From Longimicrobium sp. (lineage in GTDB: Bacteria > Gemmatimonadota > Gemmatimonadetes > Longimicrobiales > Longimicrobiaceae), in assembly GCF_036388275.1 (NCBI RefSeq), contig NZ_DASVSF010000053.1, forward strand, positions 107,335 through 171,334: 64,000 nucleotides of DNA, written 5' to 3'. A program made the position numbers and the translations under genes. Within the stretch, counting starts at the first letter, position 1. Each line of letters begins with the position of its first letter. The notes below the pieces were generated by a model. It ran no database searches. It worked only from the letters and a program-made list of their open reading frames with translations, and was not told the DNA's origin. Shown piece by piece: positions 22,468 to 31,306 of the stretch.

Positions 22468-22469
22468 CG

Positions 22470-23684
22470 TCAGGCCGCCGCCGCGGGCCGGGGCCGGATC
22501 TCCTGGTACACGCCGCAAACCTGCCCCACGAAGGCTTCGAGCGAAAATCGTTCGGCCACGCGCTCGCGCCCCAGCCGGCCCATGCGCTCACGGAGCGCGG
22601 GGTCGGCCAGCAGGCGCTCCAGCGCGTCGGCCAGCGCGGCGCCGTCGCCGGGGGGCACCAGCAGCCCGGTGCGGCCGTCCTCCACCTGCTCGGGGACGGC
22701 CGCGATGGCGGTGCCCACCACCGGGATGCCGAACCACATGGCTTCCAGGTGGGTGGTGGGAAAGCCCTCGTGGCCCACCACCTCGTGCACCCGCCCGCCG
22801 ATGGTCAGGCGGTCTTCGCGGACCGACGGCAGCACCTCGACGTCGGTCACCCGGTAGAAGGAGTAGGGGTCGGCCTGCCAGCCGGCGAAGATGAAGTTGT
22901 CGAGCCCCAGCCGGCGCTGCTCCTCCACCAGCCACTCGTTGTACTCGGCCGTCTCGTCGGCCATGGAGCCCACGCACACGAACACCACCCGATCGCGCCA
23001 CCCCCGCTCGTTCAGCAGCGCGGCGGCGTGCAGCAGGTGGCGGTGGCCCTTGAAGGGCACCACCGAGGCGAAGCACCCGACCACGGCGACCCCTCGCTCG
23101 CGAAGCCCGGCCAGCCACGGAAGCGGCGAGCCCAGCCCCGACACGTCGCGGATCCCCGTGTACACCGTCGTGCACTTGGCGCGGGCGCGGGGCGTCAGCG
23201 ACTGCCGCACCGGCTCGGCGTTGGCGATGATGCGCTGCACCAGGCGCTCGTACACCCGCCAGGGTGCCCCCCCCACGGCTCGCTGCCCCTGCAGGTGCCC
23301 CACGATGGGCAGGCCGCACCAGCGCGCGGCGCCGCCGGCCATCAGCGCGCTGCGGATGTCGTTGGGGTGAAGCAGGTCGATGCCGCGGCCGCGGATCAGG
23401 CGCACCAGGTCGCGGGTGTAGGGCAGCCACTCGGCAACGGCCGTCTTGAGGCGGCGCGCCGCCGAGGCCCGCACCAGCGCCTGTCCGTACTGCAGCATGC
23501 GGGTGCCCGGGCGCACCACCACCACGTCCACCCCCGCGGCGGCAAAGGCGTCGTACACCTCGCCGTGGTCGGGAACGGCCACGGTGGGCCGCACCCACGC
23601 CGGCAGGTTTACGATCAGCTCGAAGATCTGCCGCTGCGAGCCGGCCATCCGGTAGGGATAGCCGATCAGGTACAGTACGTTCAC
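22470..23684 (-). CDS. Glycosyltransferase family 4
   Basis: A 404-residue GT-B enzyme starting at GTG 23684 (VNVLYLIGYPYRMAGSQRQI), seven bases after the polymerase stop; an earlier ATG would lie inside the polymerase gene. Conserved points are LLHPNDIRSALMAG, GCFASVVPFKGHRHLLHAA, PSVREDRLTIGGRVHEVVGHEGFPTTHLEAM and GIPVVGTAIAAVPE. The GHEG insertion before HLEAM is unusual for GT4 enzymes, where the donor loop is normally shorter. It adds a sugar in EPS assembly. Confidence 0.9.
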   Translation of the reverse strand: MNVLYLIGYPYRMAGSQRQIFELIVNLPAWVRPTVAVPDHGEVYDAFAAAGVDVVVVRPGTRMLQYGQALVRASAARRLKTAVAEWLPYTRDLVRLIRGRGIDLLHPNDIRSALMAGGAARWCGLPIVGHLQGQRAVGGAPWRVYERLVQRIIANAEPVRQSLTPRARAKCTTVYTGIRDVSGLGSPLPWLAGLRERGVAVVGCFASVVPFKGHRHLLHAAALLNERGWRDRVVFVCVGSMADETAEYNEWLVEEQRRLGLDNFIFAGWQADPYSFYRVTDVEVLPSVREDRLTIGGRVHEVVGHEGFPTTHLEAMWFGIPVVGTAIAAVPEQVEDGRTGLLVPPGDGAALADALERLLADPALRERMGRLGRERVAERFSLEAFVGQVCGVYQEIRPRPAAAA

Positions 23685-23691
23685 GGCGCGT

Positions 23692-24948
23692 TCAGTACCG
23701 GTACGCGGGGACGGCCATGCGCGGGCGCGCCAGGCGCGCACCCGGCCGGGGCGCCTGGGCCGCCGCGGCCGCCTGCGCGCGCAGCGTGCCCACCCCCAGG
23801 ACGAAGAAGAAGAAGATCCACAGGTGGGTGAAGCGCAGCCCCTGGTGGGTGGCGTTGTAAAAGACCACCGGCACCAGCACCAGCATGTCGGAAATCGACA
23901 CCAGCCGGAAGGTGCGCAGCACGAAGAGGCTGAGCGACAGCGTACCGATGATGCCGTAGCAGAACACCAGGCTTCCCAGCGCCGAGTGCAGCTCCGAGCC
24001 TTCGGACATGGCCTCGAAGCGGTCGTACGCCCCCTCGGCGGCGCCCATCACCAGGTACTCGGGCTTCTGCGCGATGCGGTCGTACCCGCGGCCGGCGAGC
24101 GAGTCGTCGTCCTGCTTGCCCATCGACGCGAACCGCGTGATGGTCCGCTCGATCTGCGGAACCTCCATGAGCCGCGCGCCCACCACGGGGCCACCCAGCA
24201 TCACCGCCGCCAGCGAGGGCACCAGCAGCGCGGGGCGCCGCACCACCTGGAAGACGATCAGCGCCGCGATGGCGAGCATGGCGGCCTTGGAAAGCGACAG
24301 CATGGCCAGCCACCCCGCCGACACCAGGGTCAGCAGCAGCACCCGCAGGGTGATCAGCCGGTTGTTGTACGCCACGGCGCAGATGCAACCCGCCAGCATC
24401 GCGTAGTAGCCGAGCTGGTTGGGGTTGTTGAAGAACAGGGTGGCGCGCACGCCGCCATGATGCCCCGGAAGCGAGATGAACAGGGGGATCAGCGCCTGCA
24501 CCCACACCGACACCGCGATCAGCCAGGCGGTGGTGCGCAGGAAGGCGGGGCCCCGCTCCGCCAGCAGGATCAGCCCGCCGGCCAGCACGCACAGGTTGAA
24601 CAGGTAGAACGTGGGAAAGATCAGCAGGTCCACGCGCCCCAGCCACACCGCCCACGCCGTGGTGATGAAGAACGTGTAGGCCACGAACAGCACCAGCGGC
24701 CGGACGGGCCCCAGCGCCGCGACGGGAAAGCGCAGCGAGCGCCGCAGCAGCCCCGACGTCACCAGCAGGGCCACCACCAGCGCCGCGATCCAGTCGCCGG
24801 GCTGGGGCATGCCGCTGCGGAACACCGCGATGGGGCTGAAGAGCAGGAACAGCCACCACAGGCCGGCCGCGATCCCCTCGGCCGCCACCCTGCTGCGGCC
24901 GGGCGGGGGGGCGAACGCCGGCATGGGCATGCGGGCGGTGCCGTTCAC
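23692..24948 (-). CDS. O-antigen ligase/Wzy-type polymerase
   Basis: A 418-residue polytopic membrane protein starting at GTG 24948, which overlaps the upstream methyltransferase stop (GTGA). I count about eleven hydrophobic helices. A long periplasmic-type loop between about residues 260 and 320 (MEVPQIERTITRFASMGK through EGAYDRFEAMSEGSELHSALG) contains the GxHSxxG-like EGSELHSALG element common in Wzy/WaaL proteins. It would polymerise lipid-linked repeat units after flipping. The cluster's Wza, Wzc and flippase support the Wzy reading. Confidence 0.85.
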   Translation of the reverse strand: MNGTARMPMPAFAPPPGRSRVAAEGIAAGLWWLFLLFSPIAVFRSGMPQPGDWIAALVVALLVTSGLLRRSLRFPVAALGPVRPLVLFVAYTFFITTAWAVWLGRVDLLIFPTFYLFNLCVLAGGLILLAERGPAFLRTTAWLIAVSVWVQALIPLFISLPGHHGGVRATLFFNNPNQLGYYAMLAGCICAVAYNNRLITLRVLLLTLVSAGWLAMLSLSKAAMLAIAALIVFQVVRRPALLVPSLAAVMLGGPVVGARLMEVPQIERTITRFASMGKQDDDSLAGRGYDRIAQKPEYLVMGAAEGAYDRFEAMSEGSELHSALGSLVFCYGIIGTLSLSLFVLRTFRLVSISDMLVLVPVVFYNATHQGLRFTHLWIFFFFVLGVGTLRAQAAAAAQAPRPGARLARPRMAVPAYRY

Positions 24949-25610
24949 GGCGCCGTCGCCACGCAGAAGACCTCGTACCGGTCCCGGAGGGCCGCCACCA
25001 CGCCGCGGGCCAGGCGGTGGACCGCCGGCAGCGCCCTGAGCGCCAGCAGGTAGTGCGACTCGCCCGCCGCGCGCACGGTGCACTCCTCCACGCGGAAGCC
25101 CACGGCCGTGGCCAGGTTGCCGAAAGTCTGCGCGTTCCAGCAGAACAGGTGCTTGTGCAGGTCGTCGGGACGAAAGCGGTCCTTGCCGCGCTCGCGGGGC
25201 GACTCGGCGGGAACCACCAGCACGGCGCGCGCGCCCGGCTTCAGCACGCGCAGCATCTCGCGCAGCGCCTCGTCGGGGCGCACCAGGTGCTCCAGTGCGT
25301 GGTGCGAGATGCACAGGTCCACGCTGTGGTCGTCCACGGCCGCCAGGCTGTTCACCACGCGGGCGCCGCGGTCGCGGGCCAGCTGCGCCGACTGCTCGTT
25401 GATCTCGACCCCGATCTTTTCGCGGCCGGGAATCTCGGCCAGCACGCCGCCGGGCCCGCAGCCGAAGTCCAGCACCACCGCGTCGGGGCGGGAATATCCG
25501 CTGAACTTCACGGCGTGCCGCTGCTGGGCCGCCGTGCCGAAGCCGCGGCTGCGAAACGCGAAGTAGCGCTCGCCGGCGGCCCCGGTGTAATGGTTTTCGA
25601 CTCCGCTCAT
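24945..25610 (-). CDS. Class I SAM-dependent methyltransferase
   Basis: A 221-residue methyltransferase from ATG 25610 (MSGVENHYTG); ATG 25637 adds nine residues and is also possible. Motif I is VLDFGCGPGGVLAEI, the acidic strand end is IGVEINE, and DLCISHHALEHLVRPDEAL gives motif IV. It follows the Methyltransf_11 pattern and is likely another sugar or tail methylase in the EPS operon. Its stop overlaps the polymerase GTG. Confidence 0.85.
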   Translation of the reverse strand: MSGVENHYTGAAGERYFAFRSRGFGTAAQQRHAVKFSGYSRPDAVVLDFGCGPGGVLAEIPGREKIGVEINEQSAQLARDRGARVVNSLAAVDDHSVDLCISHHALEHLVRPDEALREMLRVLKPGARAVLVVPAESPRERGKDRFRPDDLHKHLFCWNAQTFGNLATAVGFRVEECTVRAAGESHYLLALRALPAVHRLARGVVAALRDRYEVFCVATAP

Positions 25611-25688
25611 GGCACCGTCGGGTAAAGCAGTCGGCATCCCGGAACGTCGGCCAACACCGCAAGCCGCGGGATACGCCGGGGAAGAACC

Positions 25689-25735
25689 AAAACGACCGGC
25701 CCGGCAGCGCCCTTGAAGGCGTCGTCGGGCCCGGG
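25689..25735 (-). terminator. Possible imperfect terminator inside the EPS operon
   Basis: Minus strand: an imperfect GC-rich stem formed around a TTCAA loop (GGGCCCGACGACGCC against GGGCGCTGCCGGGCC), followed by GGTCGTTTT. It lies in the 230-bp gap between the acyltransferase and methyltransferase genes, the largest gap of the upstream half of the operon, and could lower downstream expression. Confidence 0.35.
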
Positions 25736-25842
25736 GTGGCGGCGCGCCGCGCGGGCGCGCTCCCAGTCCCCCAAAAGTTAACGTCCCTGGCCGGTGCGAA
25801 CAAGGCGAAGGTCGCCGTGCGCCAACCAGGGGCCGCCCGGCC

Positions 25843-27123
25843 TCATCTCCGCTCGCCTGCCGCCGCCGCGCCTCGGACCACGGTGGCAGGCGCCCGCGCG
25901 GGCAGGCCGAACCGGCGTCGCAGCCCCGCCATCGCCACGCTGGGCCAGTTGGGGATCATGAAGGTGCGCTCGACGAGGGCGTAGAACCCGAGCCCCACCA
26001 CCAGCACCACCGGGATCTGCACCAGCAGCGCCGCGCCCAGCGCCACCAGCCACGAATCGGGCTGAAAGACGCGGAACATCACCGCGCTCATCACCTGCAT
26101 CACCTGCAGGTGCGTGAGGTACAGCGAGTAGCAGGCGCCGCCGATCAGGCTGATCCACGGAAGCGAGCAGAAGCGCCGGAAGGCGGTGTGCTCGGCCGAG
26201 AACACCGCCGCGAAAATGGCCACCACCGAGGCCAGCCGCACGCCCATCATCAGCCCGCGCCACTCGGGCATGTCCTGCAGCGGCCCCACGATGCACAGCC
26301 CCACCAGCCCCGCCCACCCCAGCCACGACCAGTGCCGGCGGCTGGCGGCGAAGGCGCGGATGGGGTCCTGGAAGTCGGCCATCAGGATCCCCACCCAGAA
26401 GTAGGGAAAGAACACCAGCAGGGAGCGGCCCAGGTGCACGGGGCCGGCGTCGGCCGGCGCCAGGAGCGCCACCGCGACGCTGGCCGCCAGCGCCACGGCG
26501 CCGATCATCGCACGGCGGGCGGCATCGCGGGTGCGGAAGTACGCGAAGAAGCAGAGGGGGGCAAAGACGTAGAACTGCACCTCGACCTCCAGCGACCACC
26601 CGGGCCCGAAGAGCCGGGGGGTGTTCTCGTACAGCAGCACGTGCACGTATCCCAGGCTGGCCAGCAGGCTGTCGGCCAGCGAGGCCGGGGGGCCGGCGAA
26701 CCGGGCCGTTTCCGGGGGCTGGAAGCCCGTCACCCGGATGAGGGCGTAGGTACCCAGCAGGAGCAGCAGGTACGGCGGCTCGATGCGCAGGATGCGCCGG
26801 CGGAAGTAGCGCGACAGGAAGGGGCCGCTGAGCGGCGCCCGGTCCTGGCGAAGGAACTGCACCGCGAGGATGAAGCCGCTGATGCCGAAGAAGAGCAGCA
26901 CCCCGGCGCCGGGGTGCGTCAGGAACGAGAAGATCCCCGCCTCTGCCCGCGACGGAGGCGACGAGCGGGCCAGGAACTTCTCGACCCGCGAGGCCAGGTG
27001 GCCCAGCAGCACGATGGCGATGGCGAAGAAGCGCAGCCCGTCGATCTCGGGGCGGTACGCACCGGCGGTCAGCCGCTGCAGCCGGTGGGGGATGTCGACG
27101 AGGGCGCGGTACAGGTTGGGCAT
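25843..27123 (-). CDS. Membrane acyltransferase, acyltransferase-3 family
   Basis: A 426-residue polytopic protein of the acyltransferase-3 family. The N-terminus carries IDGLRFFAIAIVLLGHLASR with the catalytic-type His, and GAGVLLFFGISGFILAVQFLR is the next conserved block. About ten transmembrane helices follow, with the expected SLEVEVQFYVFAPLCFF and GACYSLYLTHLQVMQV segments. It is predicted to O-acylate (often acetylate) the exopolysaccharide at the inner membrane. An 85-bp gap separates it from the upstream wzc gene. Confidence 0.93.
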   Translation of the reverse strand: MPNLYRALVDIPHRLQRLTAGAYRPEIDGLRFFAIAIVLLGHLASRVEKFLARSSPPSRAEAGIFSFLTHPGAGVLLFFGISGFILAVQFLRQDRAPLSGPFLSRYFRRRILRIEPPYLLLLLGTYALIRVTGFQPPETARFAGPPASLADSLLASLGYVHVLLYENTPRLFGPGWSLEVEVQFYVFAPLCFFAYFRTRDAARRAMIGAVALAASVAVALLAPADAGPVHLGRSLLVFFPYFWVGILMADFQDPIRAFAASRRHWSWLGWAGLVGLCIVGPLQDMPEWRGLMMGVRLASVVAIFAAVFSAEHTAFRRFCSLPWISLIGGACYSLYLTHLQVMQVMSAVMFRVFQPDSWLVALGAALLVQIPVVLVVGLGFYALVERTFMIPNWPSVAMAGLRRRFGLPARAPATVVRGAAAAGERR

Positions 27124-27208
27124 GCGTTTTCTTCTGGGCGGGACGTGGCGGTCCCCTGGAGGTGCGGCGCCGCCCCCGCCCGCACGGGGCGGGTGGGGAC
27201 GGCCACGA

Positions 27209-29671
27209 TCAGACGGAGGCGTGCTCGCGCCGCTTGCCGTTGGGGGTGGGCTCGCCCACCGCGGCGTAAGCCGCGTAGTAGTAGTTGTAGTCGCCGTAGC
27301 CGCCGTAGGCGGGCATGCGGCCCTCGGGATCGTTCAGCACCACGCCGAGCACGCGGGCGCCCACGGCGGCCAGCTGCCGCAGCGCGTGCTGCGCCGCCCC
27401 GCGGGCGGTGCTCGCCGCGCGGACCACCAGCACCACGCCGTCGGCGCGGGCCGCCAGCACCACGCCATCCGAGGCCGCCAGCACGGGCGGGGTGTCGAAC
27501 AGCACCAGGTCGAAGGCGCCCTGCAGTTCGGCCAGCACCTCCTGCATGCGGTCGCTGCCCAGCAGCTCGGCCGGGTTGGGCGGCAGCGTTCCCGCAGTGA
27601 GCAGGAACAGGTTCTTGATCGTGGTGGGCCGGATGGCCTCGGCCAGGGTGGAGTGCCCCAGCACCACCTGCGTGAGCCCGGGCTCGGCCGGGACCTTGAA
27701 GATGGCGTGCTGCCGGGCGCGGCGAAGGTCGCAGTCCACCAGCGCCACGCGCATTCCCTGCTGCGCCAGCGCCGCGGCCAGGTTCGACGCCGTGGTGGAC
27801 TTGCCGTCGCCCGGCACCGGGCTGGTGACCACCAGTGCCTTGAGCTGGCCGCTGACCTGCGAAAAGAGCAGGTTGGTGCGCAGGGTGCGGTACGCCTCGG
27901 CGCCCGCCGAGCGCGAGTCCAGCACCGCCAGCTCGACGGCAGCGTCGTCCTTGGCGGGGGCCGCGGCGCGCCGCAGCCCCTTCCGCCTGGCGCCGGCCAG
28001 GGCCGGCACCACGCCCAGGCTGGGCACGCGGAGCATCTCCTCGATTTCCTCGCGGCTGCGCAGCGTGGTGTTCAGCTGCTCGCGCAGCAGCGCCGCGCCC
28101 GCCCCCAGCCCCACCCCGCCCAGCAGGCCCAGCAGGATGATCAGCGCGCCGTGGCTGCTCATGCGCCTGGCCGTCGAGGGCAGGTCCAGCACTTCCACCT
28201 GGCCGGCCTCGACCGCTTCGGAGATGCGCGCCTTCTGGTACTCCTGCCGCAGCTGGTCGGCCATCCCCTGCACCGTCGTCATCTGCTGCGTCAGCCGCAC
28301 CTCCTGCGCCTGGCGGTCGGGCATGGCCCGCATGCGCCCCTCGGCGCGGGCGCGCACCCCGTCCATGGCCGCCAGCCGCGCCGTGACCGACGCGATCTGG
28401 CTGCGCACCGCCTCGGCGATGCGCGTTTCGGCGGTGGCGATCTGGGTGTTCAGCCGCTGGATGTCGGGGTCGGAGGCGGCGCGCGCCTGCGGCCCGCTGA
28501 GCAGCGAATCGCGTATCATCTCGTGGCGCGAAAGCTGGGTATACAGCTGGGCCACGACGGGGTTGGCCGCCACGCCGGGCGTGGCCGCCAGGGCGCGCAG
28601 CGCCGCGGCGTCGTCGGTGGTGCGGGAGCGCATCACCCGGTCCAGCAGCTGCTGGTAGGTGCGGCGCTCGGCGTCGAGCTCCTCGCGGCGCTGCTCCAGC
28701 TCCATCATCGACTGCTGCTCGGTGCTGAACCGCTGCGTGGAGCTGAACGCCTGCTCCGACTGCTGGAAGCGGGTGAGCTCCAGCTGGGCCATGGCCAGCA
28801 CCGAGTCGGCCGTGCGCATCTGCTCTTCGATGAAGATGCGGCGCCGCTTGGACTGCTGCTGCGCCCGCTCGGTGTTGACGGCCTGGAAGTTCTCGACCAC
28901 GGCCGACAGCACGCGCTGCGCCCGCACCGGGTCGCCTGCCACGTACCCCAGCCGTACCACGTCGGTGCGCTCCTGCAGACGCGCGTTCAGGCCCTCGATC
29001 ACCCTTCCGATGGCGACTTCGCGCGAGACGATGGGGAATGAGGCCTCGGAAACCTGGGGGCGCGCCGTGACGGTGAAGCGGACGCCGCCGACGTTGACCG
29101 GCTGGCCGTACGCCGCCCGCGCGGTGCCGGCCCGGCCCGCGGCCGTGTAGCCGTCGTCGCGGAACTCCATCGCGAGCGTGTCGGTGGGGGCGCTGGGCGG
29201 CACCAGCGGGTCGCCGACGAGGTTCGACGGCACTTCGCCGGTGCGCAGGCGCAGCGACCCGTGATCGACCACGCGGCCGATCACGGTGCGGCTGCGCAGC
29301 ACCTCGATCTGCGAAAGCACCGGGTCGACGGGCGTGCCGCCGGCCAGCCGCTCCATGGCCTGCTCCTCGATGCCGCCGGTCAGCGACCGGCGAAGGTCGG
29401 CCACCCGGATGCGGGCGTCGGACTCGTACTGGGGCGGGCGCGAACGGGCGTACCAGAACGCCAGCCCCGTGCAGGCCAGCGCCACCGCGGCGATCAGGCG
29501 CACGTGGCGGCGGAACACGCCCAGGAGCGCGTGAAGGTCGACGGCCAACAGGGTGGTCCCGGGCCCCGCCACCTCGGGGGCCGCATCGGCGGCCGCCACG
29601 GGTGTACGCGCCACGCGCAGGGCGGGACGGACGGGCCCGGCCCTGCCGCCGGAATCGTTGGAGAGCGGCAT
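27209..29671 (-). CDS. wzc: Wzc-type co-polymerase and tyrosine autokinase
   Basis: An 820-residue polysaccharide co-polymerase with a cytoplasmic BY-kinase. A Wzz-like N-terminal region has TM1 around 58-73 (LIAAVALACTGLAFWYA), then a long periplasmic coiled-coil region, and TM2 near 510-530 (ALIILLGLLGGVGLGAGAAL). The kinase has Walker A SPVPGDGKSTTASNLA (about 612-627), Walker A' VALVDCDLRR and Walker B FDLVLFDTPP. The C-terminus carries the Tyr cluster YGGYGDYNYYYAAYAAVG, the usual autophosphorylation tail. It controls chain length and export with Wza. The stop/start gap to the upstream wza is 8 bp. Confidence 0.95.
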   Translation of the reverse strand: MPLSNDSGGRAGPVRPALRVARTPVAAADAAPEVAGPGTTLLAVDLHALLGVFRRHVRLIAAVALACTGLAFWYARSRPPQYESDARIRVADLRRSLTGGIEEQAMERLAGGTPVDPVLSQIEVLRSRTVIGRVVDHGSLRLRTGEVPSNLVGDPLVPPSAPTDTLAMEFRDDGYTAAGRAGTARAAYGQPVNVGGVRFTVTARPQVSEASFPIVSREVAIGRVIEGLNARLQERTDVVRLGYVAGDPVRAQRVLSAVVENFQAVNTERAQQQSKRRRIFIEEQMRTADSVLAMAQLELTRFQQSEQAFSSTQRFSTEQQSMMELEQRREELDAERRTYQQLLDRVMRSRTTDDAAALRALAATPGVAANPVVAQLYTQLSRHEMIRDSLLSGPQARAASDPDIQRLNTQIATAETRIAEAVRSQIASVTARLAAMDGVRARAEGRMRAMPDRQAQEVRLTQQMTTVQGMADQLRQEYQKARISEAVEAGQVEVLDLPSTARRMSSHGALIILLGLLGGVGLGAGAALLREQLNTTLRSREEIEEMLRVPSLGVVPALAGARRKGLRRAAAPAKDDAAVELAVLDSRSAGAEAYRTLRTNLLFSQVSGQLKALVVTSPVPGDGKSTTASNLAAALAQQGMRVALVDCDLRRARQHAIFKVPAEPGLTQVVLGHSTLAEAIRPTTIKNLFLLTAGTLPPNPAELLGSDRMQEVLAELQGAFDLVLFDTPPVLAASDGVVLAARADGVVLVVRAASTARGAAQHALRQLAAVGARVLGVVLNDPEGRMPAYGGYGDYNYYYAAYAAVGEPTPNGKRREHASV

Positions 29672-29679
29672 CGGTACCT

Positions 29680-30321
29680 CTACTTCGACGATGACGGGGA
29701 GATGAACAGACGGGCCACGGCGGCCAGCGCGGCCACCACGCTGGCCGCGGGCGCCACGTACTCCCGGAACACCGAAACCCTGCGGTCCACGCGGATCTGG
29801 TCGCCGGAACGGACCGGGATGTCACCCACCCCGGGGACGGTGAGGTTCAGGACGCGGTCCTGGCCGCCCCGCACCAGGTGCACCCGGTCCAGCCTGCCGC
29901 GCTCCGTAACGCCCCCGGCCTGCGCGACGGCCTGCATGAGGGTGACCTCGGGCCTCACCAGCAGCAGGTCGGGCTGGCGCACCTCGCCGGCCACGGCCAC
30001 CCGGAACAGCGGCACCACCAGGAACTGCGGGTTGGCCTCGAAGCGCTGCAGCACCCTTTGCACGCCCGCCTCCACCTCGGCCAGGGGCACGCCGGCGGCG
30101 CGCACCTCGCGGTAGATGGGGTGCGCGACGACGCTGTCGCCGCCCACCACGAATTCGCCGCTGAGCGCGTCGTTCTTCCACACGGTGATCCGGACCAGGT
30201 CGCCGGGGCGCAGCACCGGCGCCTCGGGAGCCGCCTGTGCGTGCAGCCGCGGCGCGGCGGCGAACACAAGGAGAACGATCAGGCCGCGCAGGGGCGCGGA
30301 CCATGGAAGAAGCCGTTTCAA
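29680..30321 (-). CDS. Wza-type polysaccharide export protein
   Basis: A 213-residue protein. I start at TTG 30321 (LKRLLPWSAPLRGLIVLLVF) because it gives a normal signal peptide ending HAQA; the longer ATG frame at 30423 would overlap the sulfotransferase gene. The Poly_export domain begins LRPGDLVRITVWKNDALSGEFVV, and SLBB-like beta segments follow (VAVAGEVRQPDLLLV, MQAVAQAGGVTERGRLDRVHLV). A C-terminal hydrophobic helix is present. There is no lipobox, so this is a shorter, non-lipidated relative of Wza. It forms the periplasmic/outer-membrane export path. Confidence 0.88.
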   Translation of the reverse strand: MKRLLPWSAPLRGLIVLLVFAAAPRLHAQAAPEAPVLRPGDLVRITVWKNDALSGEFVVGGDSVVAHPIYREVRAAGVPLAEVEAGVQRVLQRFEANPQFLVVPLFRVAVAGEVRQPDLLLVRPEVTLMQAVAQAGGVTERGRLDRVHLVRGGQDRVLNLTVPGVGDIPVRSGDQIRVDRRVSVFREYVAPAASVVAALAAVARLFISPSSSK

Positions 30322-30376
30322 GGAAGCGGAATCGGAAGTGTAGGGAAAGGCACGCCACCCGGCGGGAGCGCGTAAT

Positions 30377-31306
30377 CTAGGGCCGAACACGCGAAATGGC
30401 AACCGGTTGCGTGCTCCCGGCATCCGGTCCGGCGGCCTCGGCCGAGCCCGTCCACTCCGGAAGGGGGCGTCCCAGGAGGGCGCGCAAAAGGTCTACTTCC
30501 GCCGCAAAGAACCGCCCCAGCATGTGCACCGTCGCGGGGTCGGAGGCCACGCGGCCCTCGGACTTCACGTTCAGGCGCCCCAGCCCCAGCCCGCGCGGAA
30601 GCCCCATGCGGTCGCGCACCGCGGCGCCCCAGCGCATCACCCGGGCTACGCGCAGCGAGCGGGGGTGCTTGGCCCGGTTGCGCACGGGAAACTCCGACCG
30701 GCCGTCGTCGGGGGCGCCCAGAAACGCCAGCACGCGCCGGTATTCGCGCGCGGGGTCGTCGCGCATGTCGTCCAGCAGGATGGGAAGCACGCGGTCGCGG
30801 CCCACGCGCGCGTACAGCCGCTGCAGCTGTTCGCCCAGCGCGCACACGCTGCCGTACTGCAGGAACGCGGGCTCCTCGCACGACCGGGGGATGCCCTCGC
30901 CGCGGGCCCGCGCCTCCTGGCGGCTCCACGCCGTCTGGAAGTCGGGCGCGTCCTCGCGGCCGGTGAACACCAGGTGCTGGTACAGCGAAAGAGCCATCTG
31001 TACCGGGTTGCGCAGGCACACCACGTAGCGGGCGCCCGGGCTGTACCGCTCGATCTCGCCCACCGCGGTGCGCGAGTACAGGTACCATGTGGTGGCCTCG
31101 CCCACTGCCGCGTGCCCTTCGCCCGCCCCGGCGAAGAGAGCCTCGTACTGGGCCGGCGTCCGCACCTGCCGGTGAAGGTCGGTGCTGAAGTGGAAGGGCT
31201 CCTTGACCGGCGACACGTACACGCCGGGATTCTCGGCCAGCCAGCGGGCCAGCGAGGTGGTGCCGCACTTGGGCGCACCGATCACGAAGAAGTCGGGCCG
31301 TCTCAT
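30377..31306 (-). CDS. PAPS-dependent sulfotransferase (second)
   Basis: A 309-residue sulfotransferase. The phosphosulfate-binding loop GAPKCGTTSL is at 10-19, and the 3'-phosphate site lies in RYVVCLRNPVQMALSLYQHL. KEPFHFSTD is a typical substrate-side segment. ATG 31306 overlaps the flippase stop by four bases (ATGA), so the two are coupled. It is clearly different in sequence from the sulfotransferase at 20820-21641, so the polymer or its precursor may be sulfated at two positions (inference). Confidence 0.9.
   Translation of the reverse strand: MRRPDFFVIGAPKCGTTSLARWLAENPGVYVSPVKEPFHFSTDLHRQVRTPAQYEALFAGAGEGHAAVGEATTWYLYSRTAVGEIERYSPGARYVVCLRNPVQMALSLYQHLVFTGREDAPDFQTAWSRQEARARGEGIPRSCEEPAFLQYGSVCALGEQLQRLYARVGRDRVLPILLDDMRDDPAREYRRVLAFLGAPDDGRSEFPVRNRAKHPRSLRVARVMRWGAAVRDRMGLPRGLGLGRLNVKSEGRVASDPATVHMLGRFFAAEVDLLRALLGRPLPEWTGSAEAAGPDAGSTQPVAISRVRP

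Noticed and set aside
27069..29825. Alternative leftward frame through wzc
   Set aside because: The wzc frame has all kinase and co-polymerase motifs; this one is a low-complexity shifted frame.
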